Shown in pieces: positions 16,650 to 25,603 of a stretch of 64,000 nucleotides of DNA. The position numbers were made by a program, and so were the translations under genes. The stretch's first letter is position 1, and each line of letters starts with the position of its first letter. Below the pieces are notes generated by a model that saw only the letters and a program-made list of their open reading frames with translations, had not been told where the DNA came from and searched no databases. The stretch is from Ancylobacter sp. WKF20 (GTDB lineage: Bacteria > Pseudomonadota > Alphaproteobacteria > Rhizobiales > Xanthobacteraceae). The stretch spans positions 2,294,001-2,358,000 of the forward strand of contig NZ_CP121679.1 in assembly GCF_029760895.1 (NCBI RefSeq), written 5' to 3'.

Positions 16650-16684
16650 AATACATTAAATGAGTAGGTATTATAGATTTTAAG
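16650..16684 (-). promoter_or_regulatory. AT-rich promoter region of the flavoprotein/ABC operon
   Basis: Read toward the flavoprotein gene the stretch contains CTTAAAATCTATAAT (rc of 16670-16684) and ATGTATT (rc of 16650-16656). CTTAAAATCTA recurs at 30545 in the divergent promoter of another sulfur-type operon, and ATGTATT at 22562-22568 (as AATACAT) in a third. The AT content stands out sharply from the surroundings. A shared activator site or promoter core is inferred. Confidence 0.4.
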
Positions 16685-16808
16685 CCCACGCAATCCCACG
16701 TGATGGAGCCGGCGGCTCCGTTTGCGGTGCAGAATGCATCGCGCTACCCAGCGCCGAGGCACAACCGTTGACCTTCTCTGGCGTCGAGCGGAGGCGTCCG
16801 GCGGGCGG

Positions 16809-17744
16809 CTAACAGAGCCGTTGCCGGGCCAGCCATTGCGTCGGCGTCACCCCGAGTTCGCTGCGGAAGGCGCTTCGCAAGGCGTGGGCGTCCGGGAAGC
16901 CGGAACGGACGGCAATATCGTCGAGGCCACGAGCACCGCCGGCGAGGAGTTCCTGCGCCCGGACGAGCCGGGCGCGCTTCAGCCATTCCCCAAGGCTGCC
17001 CCCGGTTCGCGCCCGGATATGGCGCGTCAGGCTGCGGCGGCTCATGCCGGCGCGCTGCGCCAGATCGTCCAGCTCCGGCACCACCGTGGGGTCGGCGCGC
17101 ACTGTCTCCAGGATTTCCGTCACCCGCAGATCGGCCGAGGTACCGATGGCTGGCCGGTCGATTAGTTGCAGCTGCTCTCCCATCCGCTGGGGCGCCACGA
17201 CGAGATGGCGCGCGACGCGGTTGGCCTCGTTGATCCCCGATATCCGGGCGAGCAGATGCAGGCAGCAATCTAGTCCCGAGGCAATTCCGGCTGAGGTGAG
17301 GACCGGCCCCGCGTCGACGAAAAGCGCCCCCGCATCAACCGTCACTTTCGGGTATCGCTCGGCGAAGGTGGCGGTGCGGGCCCAATGCGTCGTCGCGCGC
17401 CGCCCATCAAGCAAGCCGGCTTCGGCCAGACCGAAAGCCCCCAGACAAAGACCGACGACGATCGCCCCTCGCCTCTGCGCCGCCTGAAGTTCGGCGACGA
17501 TGTCGTTCGAGACCGGCTCATCGGCATCGCGCCAGCTGGGAAGAATGACAATGTCGGCGTCGCGTGCGGCATCGAGCGGATGCGCCGCCTCGATCGTCAG
17601 GCCGCCGCTTGCCGCGAACCGAGACACAGTTGCGCACACGTCGATCCGGTGACCGCCCGCGATGAAGGGCTCTCCGAAGACGGCCAGCGGCGTGGAAAGC
17701 ATGAACGGGCTGATGCCCTCATAGGCGAGAACAGCAAGGCGCAT
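16809..17744 (-). CDS. GlxA-type AraC family regulator with DJ-1/PfpI domain
   Basis: A 311-residue regulator. Residues about 1-170 are a class-I glutamine-amidotransferase-like domain with the elbow Cys100 in GLCLGAFGLAEAGLL. Residues about 215-305 hold two AraC helix-turn-helix units (LAQRAGMSRRSLTRH and IAVRSGFPDAHALRSAFR). It diverges from a cysteine hydrolase gene across 90 bases, a common pairing for this class and the likely target. The effector is not evident from sequence. Confidence 0.9.
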   Translation of the reverse strand: MRLAVLAYEGISPFMLSTPLAVFGEPFIAGGHRIDVCATVSRFAASGGLTIEAAHPLDAARDADIVILPSWRDADEPVSNDIVAELQAAQRRGAIVVGLCLGAFGLAEAGLLDGRRATTHWARTATFAERYPKVTVDAGALFVDAGPVLTSAGIASGLDCCLHLLARISGINEANRVARHLVVAPQRMGEQLQLIDRPAIGTSADLRVTEILETVRADPTVVPELDDLAQRAGMSRRSLTRHIRARTGGSLGEWLKRARLVRAQELLAGGARGLDDIAVRSGFPDAHALRSAFRSELGVTPTQWLARQRLC

Positions 17745-17834
17745 TGGCCCAAATTACACGGGTAATGTCCATCAGGCCACTGACGGGGAACTGCCGCCGC
17801 CGGTAATGAGAGAGCGCCCTCAAGGAGCTTTCCG

Positions 17835-18338
17835 ATGACCCGCACCCTTCTCGTGATCGACATCCAGAACGAATACTTCACCGGCGGCGCATTGCCGCTC
17901 TGGCAGGCCGAGGAGACCGAGGCCCGGATCGTTGCCGCCATCGGCAAGGCGCGCGGGCGCGGCGACAGGGTGGTGCTTGTGCGCCATGTCTCGGCGGCAG
18001 CAGACGGCCTGTTCGCCGCCAATGGTCACGGCGTCGGCATTCGCCCTGCAATCCTCACGGCGGCCGCCGATACGCCAGTGGTCACCAAGGCCCATGCCGA
18101 CGCCTTTCAAAGGAACGACCTTGCCGCCCATCTGGGCGGCACCGCCGAGCTCCTGATCGTCGGCATGATGACGCAGAACTGCGTTGTCTTCACCGCCCTG
18201 TCCGGTCTGGCCAAAGGCTTCCAGGTGAAGGTCGTCGGCGATCTCTGCACCGCCCCGGTCGAGGTGGTGCATCGGATCGCGCTGAATGCGCTGGGTTCAA
18301 AGCTTCCCGTATCGACCGCCGATGAGGTCTGGAGCTGA
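17835..18338 (+). CDS. Cysteine hydrolase (isochorismatase-like family)
   Basis: A 167-residue hydrolase with the triad Asp9 (VIDIQNEYF), Lys85 (VVTKAHADAF) and Cys116 (MMTQNCVVFTA). It includes the conserved cis-peptide stretch just before the cysteine. The family hydrolyses amides such as nicotinamide, ureidoacrylate and carbamoyl-sarcosine, or isochorismate. This short form lacks extra domains. AAGGAG precedes the ATG by about seven bases. It is divergent from the GlxA-type regulator and converges with an FMN monooxygenase gene eight bases away. Substrate unknown. Confidence 0.88.
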   Translation: MTRTLLVIDIQNEYFTGGALPLWQAEETEARIVAAIGKARGRGDRVVLVRHVSAAADGLFAANGHGVGIRPAILTAAADTPVVTKAHADAFQRNDLAAHLGGTAELLIVGMMTQNCVVFTALSGLAKGFQVKVVGDLCTAPVEVVHRIALNALGSKLPVSTADEVWS

Positions 18339-18345
18339 TCGCGGC

Positions 18346-19686
18346 CTACGCCACCTCGTCCAGCAAGCTTCGGCGGGGCACCGGCAAGTCGTAATGGTCG
18401 CGCAGCGTCGTGCCTTCATAGTCACGGCGGAATAAGCCGCGCCGCTGCAGGATCGGCACCACGCCATCGACGAAATCCTCGAGACCGCCGGGCAGATAGG
18501 CCGGCATGAAGTTGAAGCCGTCGGCGGCGCCGTTCTTGAACCATTCCTCGATCCGGTCGGCGAGCTGCTCGTGGCTGCCGACAAAGGTCTGGTGGCCGCG
18601 CGCGCCGGCGAGGCGATGGAGCAACTGGCGCAGCGTCAGGTTCTCGCGCCGCACGAGGTCGATCACCAGCGCGGTGCGGCTGCGGTGCGTCTCCACCGAG
18701 GCGGCATCGGGGAAGGCGTCGAGCGGCACCGGCGCATCAAGCGGGTAGGAGGACAGATCGACGCCGCTGAACTGGCGGAGTTGGCGCAGCCCATATTCGG
18801 GAACGGTGAGTTCGTTCAGTTCCTCGGCGAGCTTCTTCGCCTCGGCCTCGGTGCCGCCGATGATCGGGCTGATGCCGACGACGATCTTCACATGGTCGGC
18901 TTCACGCCCGTTCTGCGCCGCCTGCCGCTTGAGCTCGGCATAGAAGCGCTGCCCCTCCTCCAGCTTGCGCTGGGCGGTGAACACGACCTCGGCATGGCGC
19001 GCCGCGAAAGCCACGCCGGTCTCGGAAGAGCCGGCCTGGATCAGCACCGGCCGGCCCTGCGGCGAGGGCGGGACGTTGAGCGGGCCGCGCACCTTGAAGA
19101 ACTCGCCCTCATGGACGATCGGGTGGATGCGGTCGATATCAGCATAGATGCCGGCCGCCCGATCATGAACGATGGCGTCCGGCTCCCAGCTGTCCCAAAG
19201 CTTCTTCACCACCTGTACGAAATCCTCCGCGCGGCGGTAGCGGTCGCGATGGGCGATGACGCCGTCGAGGCCGTAATTGCGCGCCGCGTTCTCGCTGCTG
19301 GTGGTGACGATGTTCCAGCCGACGCGGCCGCCGCTCAGCAGATCGAGCGAGGCGATCTTGCGGGCGACGTTGAAGGGCTCGTTGAAGCTGGTGGAGATGG
19401 TGGCGGCAAGGCCGATATGCGTCGTCACCGCGCTCAGCGCGCCATGCAAGGCGACAGGATCGAGCTGCTCGACCGGGCGCAGCTTCACATTGTCCGACAA
19501 GGCCGGCGTGTCGCCGAAGAACACGGCGTCGAGCTTCCCGCGCTCGGCGATGCCGGCCACCTTGCGCTGGTAGTCCAGCGCGGTAAGGCGCACCGGCTCC
19601 GACTTCGGATGCCGCCAGGCGCCCTCATGATTACCGCCGGTCGAGACATGCACGTTGAAATGAAGCTGCCGAGGACGTGAGCTCAT
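18346..19686 (-). CDS. FMN-dependent monooxygenase, NtaA/SnaA/DszA group (LLM class)
   Basis: A 446-residue flavin monooxygenase using reduced FMN supplied by a separate reductase. Group hallmarks are HVSTGGNHEGAWRHP at the start, the segment ISTSFNEPFNVARKIASLDLLSGGRVGWN and RPVLIQAGSSETG, which position flavin and substrate. Known relatives oxidise nitrilotriacetate, dibenzothiophene sulfone or alkyl sulfones. It is the last gene of a minus-strand operon after an SsuABC-like importer, 41 bases after the permease stop, so it probably desulfonates or oxygenates the imported compound. Confidence 0.9.
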   Translation of the reverse strand: MSSRPRQLHFNVHVSTGGNHEGAWRHPKSEPVRLTALDYQRKVAGIAERGKLDAVFFGDTPALSDNVKLRPVEQLDPVALHGALSAVTTHIGLAATISTSFNEPFNVARKIASLDLLSGGRVGWNIVTTSSENAARNYGLDGVIAHRDRYRRAEDFVQVVKKLWDSWEPDAIVHDRAAGIYADIDRIHPIVHEGEFFKVRGPLNVPPSPQGRPVLIQAGSSETGVAFAARHAEVVFTAQRKLEEGQRFYAELKRQAAQNGREADHVKIVVGISPIIGGTEAEAKKLAEELNELTVPEYGLRQLRQFSGVDLSSYPLDAPVPLDAFPDAASVETHRSRTALVIDLVRRENLTLRQLLHRLAGARGHQTFVGSHEQLADRIEEWFKNGAADGFNFMPAYLPGGLEDFVDGVVPILQRRGLFRRDYEGTTLRDHYDLPVPRRSLLDEVA

Positions 19687-19727
19687 GGGCCACCTGTGGG
19701 CTGAAGCGAAGCGGGATCTTCCGAAGA

Positions 19728-20576
19728 TCAGGCGTCGGAGGTGGGCACCCTCCAGCGCGACAGGCGACGCTCGGCGGTGACCAGAAGCTGGTTCACTGCC
19801 AGGCCGATCAGCGCGATGGTCAGGATGCCGGCATACATCTTTGGAAGCAGGAAGTTGAACTGCGCGTAGTTGATGAGGTAGCCGAGCCCACGGGTGGCCC
19901 CGACCATCTCGGCGGCGATCAGCACCAGGATCGAGCTCTGGGCGGCGAGGCGGAAGCCGGTGAAGACCGAAGGCACCGCCGAGGGCAGGATGATCTTGGC
20001 GAAGATGGCCGGCGCCGAGAGCGCCAGCGACCGCGCCGACTTGATGAGCAGCGGATCGACGCTCTTCACCCCGCTGATGGTGCTGAGCAGGATGGGGAAG
20101 AAGCAGGCGAAGGTGACGATACCCACCTTCGAGGCCTCGCCGATGCCGAGGAAGAGAATGAACACCGGCAGCAGCGCCAGTGCCGAGGTGTTGCGGAAGA
20201 ACTCAAGCGCCGAACTCAGGAAATCGCGCGCCCGGCTGTACCAGCCGATGACGAGCCCGAGAGGCACCGCGACCGACACCGCGAGTCCAAAGCCGATGAG
20301 TGAGCGGGTCAGGCTGGCGCCGATATGGCTCTGCAACTCGCCCGACCGCGCCATCACGAACAGCACGCCGACCACCTGGCTCAACGGGGGAAACCATACG
20401 CGGTCGACGAAGCCGAGCCGGGGCAGCAACTCCCAGAGGGCGAAGACGGCGAGCAGCGACGCGGTCTTCCAGACAGCCCCGCGCAGAAGGCGCGCGCCAT
20501 CAGCGGCTCGCGCCACCAGCCGGACGCCCAACGTGTCGGCGCGGCCGTCGTCCGTGGCAATGATCGACATCGGCAT
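19728..20576 (-). CDS. ABC transporter permease (SsuC/TauC-like)
   Basis: A 282-residue BPD_transp_1 permease with about six membrane helices after a 40-residue cytoplasmic N-terminus. The coupling loop reads SARSLALSAPAIFAKIILPSAVPSVFTGF. The ATG at 20576 or the second ATG two codons later may be used. It follows the binding-protein gene by 29 bases and precedes an FMN monooxygenase. It resembles the permease at 12881-13741 but is clearly a different paralogue, suggesting a distinct organosulfur substrate. Confidence 0.92.
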   Translation of the reverse strand: MPMSIIATDDGRADTLGVRLVARAADGARLLRGAVWKTASLLAVFALWELLPRLGFVDRVWFPPLSQVVGVLFVMARSGELQSHIGASLTRSLIGFGLAVSVAVPLGLVIGWYSRARDFLSSALEFFRNTSALALLPVFILFLGIGEASKVGIVTFACFFPILLSTISGVKSVDPLLIKSARSLALSAPAIFAKIILPSAVPSVFTGFRLAAQSSILVLIAAEMVGATRGLGYLINYAQFNFLLPKMYAGILTIALIGLAVNQLLVTAERRLSRWRVPTSDA

Positions 20577-20605
20577 CCCTCCTCAGCCGGCCACGCGGCG
20601 CGGCA

Positions 20606-21649
20606 TCATTCCGCGCCCTTCCAGTAGGGATTGAAGGCGTTGCTGTAGATCTTGGAGAGGTCGAGCTTGCTGCCATCGACCTCGCCACGGGAGTTGAGCC
20701 AGTCGATCCACATGGCGAAGTCCTGCCGCTTGATCCAGCCACCCTCGGTCTCGATGCCGAGGCTCTGCCAGTACTTCAGCGGCGCGAGCTGGTTCGCGCG
20801 GCCCTTGCTCTCGAGGTATTTGGAATAGACCTCGACCACCTCGGCTCGCTTGTCCTCCTTCTCCTTCTGCTGCGACCAGGCGATGGCGCGCGCGATCGCG
20901 GCGACCAGATGTTTGGTGGTGTTGGGGTTCTTGGCGATGAAGTCGTTGCGGAGCACGCCGGTATTGTCGTTGTAGCTGCCGAGCAGATCGACATTGCGCG
21001 CCAGCGCCTTGATGCCACCGCGCGCCAGCGCCGCGTCGCGGAAGGTGAAGCCGAGGCTTGCCGCGCTGATCTGGCCGTTGCGCAGGGTCTGCTCGACATT
21101 GGGCGTCGGCAGCGGCACGAAGGTAACCTGCTTGATCTCCTCCTGAGACAGGCCGCCGCGCGCGAGATAGATGCTGCTCACCGCTTCCTGGTTGGCGCCC
21201 AGCGTGTTGACGCCGATCTTCTTACCGATGAGGTCGCGGGCATTGTTGATCTGGCCGTTGTCCAGCGCATAGAGGCCCGGCGACGTGAGTTCGTTGGTGC
21301 CGCGCCAACTGACCACCGCAGTCAACGGGGCGCCGGCGGCAACGATGTTCAGCACCGCGCCGTTGAAAGCGGAGGCAATATCGGTCTGGCCCGTCGCGGT
21401 GGACTGGAGATTGGCCGGCCCTCCCTGCACGTCGCCGACCCGCTCCAGCGTGATCGGCGCGAGATAGCCGAGCGCATCGGCCAATTCGAGCGGGCTGATG
21501 TCCGATCCGGTGCTCGACTGATAGCGGATCACCGTGGTCTCGAGCTTGGGCGCGTTCTGCGAAGAGGCGTCGGACGTCAGGCAGGACACCGAGATCAAGG
21601 CGGCGAGGCTGGTCACGACGGCGGCGCGGCGGGTCGGCTGGAAGGACAT
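20606..21649 (-). CDS. ABC substrate-binding protein (SsuA/TauA-like)
   Basis: A 347-residue periplasmic protein. The start at 21649 gives a proper signal peptide (RRAAVVTSLAALISVSCL); a longer upstream frame lacks one and overlaps the ATPase gene. The Cys in the signal region suggests possible lipoprotein processing, but the lipobox is poor. The mature domain is of the NMT1/SsuA type, with TTVIRYQSSTGSDISPLELAD, NLQSTATGQTDIASAF and LIGKKIGVNTLGANQEA. It lies 16 bases after the ATPase stop, unusual in preceding its permease. A sulfonate or sulfate-ester ligand is inferred from the neighbouring monooxygenases. Confidence 0.85.
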   Translation of the reverse strand: MSFQPTRRAAVVTSLAALISVSCLTSDASSQNAPKLETTVIRYQSSTGSDISPLELADALGYLAPITLERVGDVQGGPANLQSTATGQTDIASAFNGAVLNIVAAGAPLTAVVSWRGTNELTSPGLYALDNGQINNARDLIGKKIGVNTLGANQEAVSSIYLARGGLSQEEIKQVTFVPLPTPNVEQTLRNGQISAASLGFTFRDAALARGGIKALARNVDLLGSYNDNTGVLRNDFIAKNPNTTKHLVAAIARAIAWSQQKEKEDKRAEVVEVYSKYLESKGRANQLAPLKYWQSLGIETEGGWIKRQDFAMWIDWLNSRGEVDGSKLDLSKIYSNAFNPYWKGAE

Positions 21650-21665
21650 CAGATCAGCTCTCACT

Positions 21666-22556
21666 TCAAAGGGTGGCGTGAACGCGCGGCGTCTGGGCGG
21701 CCCCGCCGGCCGTTGGCGCGGGAGGAAGCGCGGTGCGGGCACGAGCGACCTCGCCGCGCAGCAGATCCCAGATTTCATGGCGATAGCGGGCGAAGTCGGG
21801 ATGCGAGCGGATATCCGCCTCCGCATCGCCACGCGGCAGATCGACATCGACCAGCGCCTTGATGCGGCCGGGACGCGAGGTCATCACCGCGACGCGCTGG
21901 CCGAGATAGATCGCCTCGTCGATCGAATGGGTGATGAAGACGACGGTGGTACGGGTGCGCTGCCAGAGGGTGAACAGCTCTTCCTGCAGGAGTTCGCGCG
22001 TCTGTGCGTCAAGCGCCCCGAAGGGCTCGTCCATCAGTAGGATGTCCGGCTCATAGACCAGGCTGCGGGCGATGGCCACGCGCTGCTTCATGCCGCCGGA
22101 CAGTTCGTGCGGGAACCGGTCCTCGAAGCCCTTGAGCCCCACCAGTTCGAGCACGGCAAGCGCTTTCTCCCGCCGCTCCCGACGCGACAGGCCACCGGCA
22201 GCCTCCAGAGAGAATTCGACATTGGCGAGGGCGGTCCGCCAGGGCAGCAGCGCGTATTGCTGGAAGACGATGCCGCGCGACAGGCTCGGCCCCCTCACCT
22301 CCTGCCCGTCGATCCTCACCGAGCCGCTGGTCGGCTGAGCGAGACCGGCTAGGATTTCGAGCAGCGTGGTTTTCCCGCAGCCGCTCGGTCCCACAATGGT
22401 GAGGAACTGGCCGGCCGGCACATCGATCGCCACGCCGCTGATGGCGACGAATTCCTCGCCCTCTCTGTCACGCAGCCGGAAGCCGTGGCGTTCGATGCGC
22501 AGCTCGATTTTGGGGACCGACAATGCCGGGCCGGAACCGGAGGATGGCGTTGACAT
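21666..22556 (-). CDS. ABC transporter ATPase (SsuB/TauB-like)
   Basis: A 296-residue ATPase with Walker A GPSGCGKT, Q-loop VFQQYALLPW, signature LSGGMKQR, Walker B ILLMDEPFGALD and switch His in VFITHSIDEA. It is the first gene of the operon ATPase, binding protein, permease, FMN monooxygenase. Its start is 84 bases from a divergent FMN monooxygenase gene, with an AT-rich shared promoter between. The C-terminal about 70 residues carry the tail typical of the nitrate/sulfonate/taurine group. Confidence 0.93.
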   Translation of the reverse strand: MSTPSSGSGPALSVPKIELRIERHGFRLRDREGEEFVAISGVAIDVPAGQFLTIVGPSGCGKTTLLEILAGLAQPTSGSVRIDGQEVRGPSLSRGIVFQQYALLPWRTALANVEFSLEAAGGLSRRERREKALAVLELVGLKGFEDRFPHELSGGMKQRVAIARSLVYEPDILLMDEPFGALDAQTRELLQEELFTLWQRTRTTVVFITHSIDEAIYLGQRVAVMTSRPGRIKALVDVDLPRGDAEADIRSHPDFARYRHEIWDLLRGEVARARTALPPAPTAGGAAQTPRVHATL

Positions 22557-22640
22557 AGATCAATACATAAATTCTATAGACAATAGAGTCAATTAAGGGG
22601 CGCTGATTTCCATCGGGTCGGCGAAGAGGGAGAGAACGCG
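22557..22640. promoter_or_regulatory. Divergent AT-rich promoter region
   Basis: Between the divergent ATPase and FMN monooxygenase genes lies an AT-rich stretch (22557-22597). It contains AATACAT (22562-22568) and a short inverted element, CTATAG then CAATAG (about 22574-22586). AATACAT is shared with 16650-16656. It must hold promoters for both operons; a specific regulator cannot be named. Confidence 0.4.
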
Positions 22641-24011
22641 ATGGCGCGCCGCGGTCAGATGAAACTGAACGCCTTCCTGCACCCGACCGGGCACCACATC
22701 GCGGCGTGGCGTCACCCGCAGGCCACCGCCGATGCCGGCGTCAATTTCGACCATTATGTCGAGCTGGCGCGCACCGCCGAACGCGGCACGTTCGATGCGG
22801 TCTTCCTCGCAGACTCGGCGGCGGTGCGGGACCAGAACATCGATTCCGCGAGCCGCGTCGCCCGCTATGTCGTGCATTTCGAACCGCTGACCCTGCTGTC
22901 AGGCATCGCCGCGGTCACCCGCCATATCGGCCTGATCGCCACAGCGACGACGACCTATAACGAGCCCATCCACATCGCCCGCAAATTCGCCTCGCTCGAT
23001 CACATCAGCAAAGGGCGGGCGGGATGGAACCTCGTCACCTCGTCAGGCGAGGTCGAGGCGTTCAATTTCAGCCGAGACCAGCACCTCGCCCATGCCGACC
23101 GCTATGATCGCGCCCGCGAATTCGCGCAGGTCGTCACCGGTCTTTGGGACAGCTGGGAAGATGACGCTTTCGTTCGCGACAAGGCGAGCGGGCACTATTT
23201 CGATCCCGCCAAACTGCATGTGCTCAACCACAAGGGGCCGCATTTCGCCGTGCGCGGCCCGCTGAATGTCGCGCGCAGCCCACAGGGGCGCCCGGTGCTG
23301 GTTCAGGCCGGCTCTTCCGAGGCCGGCAAGGAGCTGGCCGCCGCGACAGCCGAGGTGATCTTTACCGCCGCTCAGACACTGGACGAAGCGCGGGCGTTCT
23401 ATGCTGACGTGAAGGGCCGGCTCGCCCGCCACGGCCGGGCGCCCGACACACTGAAGATCCTGCCCGGTGTCTCGCCCATCGTCGGGCGCACCGCCGAGGA
23501 GGCCGACGAGAAATTCGCCATCCTGCAGGAACTGATCCATCCCGCTGTCGGGCTCTCCCTGCTGTCACAGATGCTCGGAGGCGTTGATCTCAGTGGCTAT
23601 CCTCTCGACGGCCCGCTCCCCGACCTGCCGGAAAGCAATGCCGCGAAGAGCCGGCAGAAGCTGCTGGTCGATCTGGCCCGTCGGGAAAACTTCAGCATCC
23701 GCCAGCTTTACCAGTGGATTGCCGGTGCGCGGGGCCACTGGACCATACGCGGATCCGCCCACGACATTGCCGACCAGCTCGAAACATGGTTCGTGAACGA
23801 AGCCGCCGACGGCTTCAACGTCATGCCGCCCTATCTGCCAGGTGGGCTGGACGATTTCGTCGATCTCGTCGTGCCCGAGCTGCGCCGACGCAAGCTGTTT
23901 CGTGAGCACTATGAGGGCCGGACCCTGCGTGAAAATCTCGGCCTTCCCTACCCCAAGCATCCGTCCACCGACGCCGCGCCAGAGCCCGAGACGCTGGCAC
24001 ATGCCGGATGA
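22641..24011 (+). CDS. FMN-dependent monooxygenase, NtaA/SnaA/DszA group (LLM class)
   Basis: A 456-residue relative of the enzymes at 18346-19686 and 31234-32559, with FLHPTGHHIAAWRHP, YNEPIHIARKFASLDHISKGRAGWN and RPVLVQAGSSEAG in the same order. GGGAG precedes the ATG. It needs reduced FMN from a separate reductase, not found in the window. It is divergent from an SsuABC-like operon whose own last gene is a paralogue, so the two oxygenases may act on related substrates or successive steps. Confidence 0.9.
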   Translation: MARRGQMKLNAFLHPTGHHIAAWRHPQATADAGVNFDHYVELARTAERGTFDAVFLADSAAVRDQNIDSASRVARYVVHFEPLTLLSGIAAVTRHIGLIATATTTYNEPIHIARKFASLDHISKGRAGWNLVTSSGEVEAFNFSRDQHLAHADRYDRAREFAQVVTGLWDSWEDDAFVRDKASGHYFDPAKLHVLNHKGPHFAVRGPLNVARSPQGRPVLVQAGSSEAGKELAAATAEVIFTAAQTLDEARAFYADVKGRLARHGRAPDTLKILPGVSPIVGRTAEEADEKFAILQELIHPAVGLSLLSQMLGGVDLSGYPLDGPLPDLPESNAAKSRQKLLVDLARRENFSIRQLYQWIAGARGHWTIRGSAHDIADQLETWFVNEAADGFNVMPPYLPGGLDDFVDLVVPELRRRKLFREHYEGRTLRENLGLPYPKHPSTDAAPEPETLAHAG

Positions 24012-24017
24012 CGAGCG

Positions 24018-24032
24018 CCCGGCGATGCCGGG
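24018..24032 (+). terminator. Possible hairpin after FMN monooxygenase
   Basis: CCCGGC GAT GCCGGG forms a six-base perfect stem with a three-base loop, six bases after the stop. No T-run follows. The remaining gap up to 24234 shows no other feature. Confidence 0.3.
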
Positions 24033-24234
24033 TCACGACGGCCCCCGAAGTTGCGCATAGCCGGCGCGCACGCGACGCATTCATCAATCGAGTACGGTGA
24101 CCGTTGTTGCGGGCACCGCAGAGCATGGAACTTCACGCGTTGCAGAATGACATCTCGGGGGTTCTTGCCTCTCACCACCGCGGCAGAGCCATTTGCGGCC
24201 CAACCGTCCCGCGCCTTGCGCGGACCGTACCGTG

Positions 24235-25470
24235 ATGGCCGACCACGCCTTGGACGAGCGGGAGGAATCACGCCCGTTCATCATTTATGCCGTCGCGCAG
24301 GCGATCTCGTCCTCCGGGACATGGATGCAGCGCCTCGGCATTGGCTGGCTGGCCTGGGACATGACCCACTCCGCAAGCTGGGTCGGCGCCATGGCGCTTA
24401 CCGAGGTGGTCGCGGCGCTCTGGGTCGCGCCGCTCGCCGGGGCAATTACCGACCGCAGCAATGCCTTTCGGCTGAACCTGCTGTTCCAGTGCTGCGGGAT
24501 TGCCGTGTCGCTGGCGCTGTTCCTGGTGACCGCGACCGGGGCGATGACCATCTGGCTGCTTTGGCTGCTCTCGCTGGCCGACACCACATGGCAAGGGCTG
24601 AGCCAGCCAACCCGGATGGTCACGGTCGGTCTCCTTGCCGGTCGGAAGAACATGGCGACAGCAATCGCCACCAGTTCCATCGGCTTCAATGTCGCGCGTG
24701 CGCTCGGCCCGGCCAGCGCTGGTCTGATCATCATCCATGGCGGGCCGGCTCTGGTCTTTCTGGCCGACGCGCTCACCTTCCTGGCCATGATCCTCGCGCT
24801 CGTCCATTTGCGGGCCTATATCGACCGCCCCGGGCCGGCGACCGGCAGCGACCTGCTGCAGGACATCATAGGCGGCTACCGCTACATTGCGCGCACGCCC
24901 GCTGTGGCGACCGTGTTCCTGCTGGCGCTGGCCTTCTCCGTGTTCGGGCGGCCGTTCACGGAGCTGTTCCCCGCCATCGCCGGTGAGATGTATGGCGGTG
25001 GCCCCGGCTTTCTGTCGTTGCTGATGAGCGCCCAGGGAGTGGGTGCGCTGCTCGGCGGCGCCTGGATGCTGCGCCGGAGGTCTCACACGGCGCTGGTCCG
25101 CCTCACCCTGCTCACCGGCCTGGGCATGGCCGGCGTCATCTTCGTCTTCACGCTAGCCGATGGCGCGACCCTTGCTCTGCTGCTCATCGCCATGGCCGGG
25201 CTGGGTCATGTGATGTGCAATATCGGCATGCAGTCGCTCGCGCAGCTTTCCTCCGATGTCGTGTTTCGCGGCCGGACGATGGCACTCTACGGCCTGATCT
25301 TCCGCACCGGACCGGCAGCCAGTGCCGCGATCATCGGTGCAGGCGCCGAGGATCTGGGGCTTCGGTTTCTCTTGGGCGCGGCCGCAGGAGCGAGCATCGC
25401 GGCGTTCCTGCTGATCATCCTGTTCCGTCGGGAAACGATCAGGGATCCGCGCGACGACCTTTCGGCTTGA
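24235..25470 (+). CDS. MFS transporter (EntS/DUF894-like)
   Basis: A 411-residue major facilitator with about 12 membrane helices. The ATG at 24235 (MADHALDE) is chosen over a TTG 14 codons earlier; no strong ribosome binding site is seen for either. The first loop reads LAGAITDRSNAFR, a variant of the MFS motif A (GxLaDrxGrr), and the N-terminus (YAVAQAISSSGTWMQRLGIGWLAW) is typical of the enterobactin-exporter-like MFS_3 branch. It sits between two sulfur-type operons and could export a metabolite of those pathways. The substrate is unknown. Confidence 0.88.
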   Translation: MADHALDEREESRPFIIYAVAQAISSSGTWMQRLGIGWLAWDMTHSASWVGAMALTEVVAALWVAPLAGAITDRSNAFRLNLLFQCCGIAVSLALFLVTATGAMTIWLLWLLSLADTTWQGLSQPTRMVTVGLLAGRKNMATAIATSSIGFNVARALGPASAGLIIIHGGPALVFLADALTFLAMILALVHLRAYIDRPGPATGSDLLQDIIGGYRYIARTPAVATVFLLALAFSVFGRPFTELFPAIAGEMYGGGPGFLSLLMSAQGVGALLGGAWMLRRRSHTALVRLTLLTGLGMAGVIFVFTLADGATLALLLIAMAGLGHVMCNIGMQSLAQLSSDVVFRGRTMALYGLIFRTGPAASAAIIGAGAEDLGLRFLLGAAAGASIAAFLLIILFRRETIRDPRDDLSA

Positions 25471-25603
25471 AGGCCCCCATCGGGCGCGAGCGAAGGAACC
25501 GCTCGAAGACAGGGGCGACAGGGGCCGGAAGGACGGCGCATCAACAGGCATGGCGAGGGCTGGGCGTACAACGTCCAGACCACGCGGGGCCGTCCTCGCG
25601 GCG

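Noticed and set aside
15103..16659. 518-codon plus-strand frame opposite the AprA-like gene
   Set aside because: Antisense shadow of a clearly homologous flavoprotein; composition is typical of a reversed GC-rich gene.
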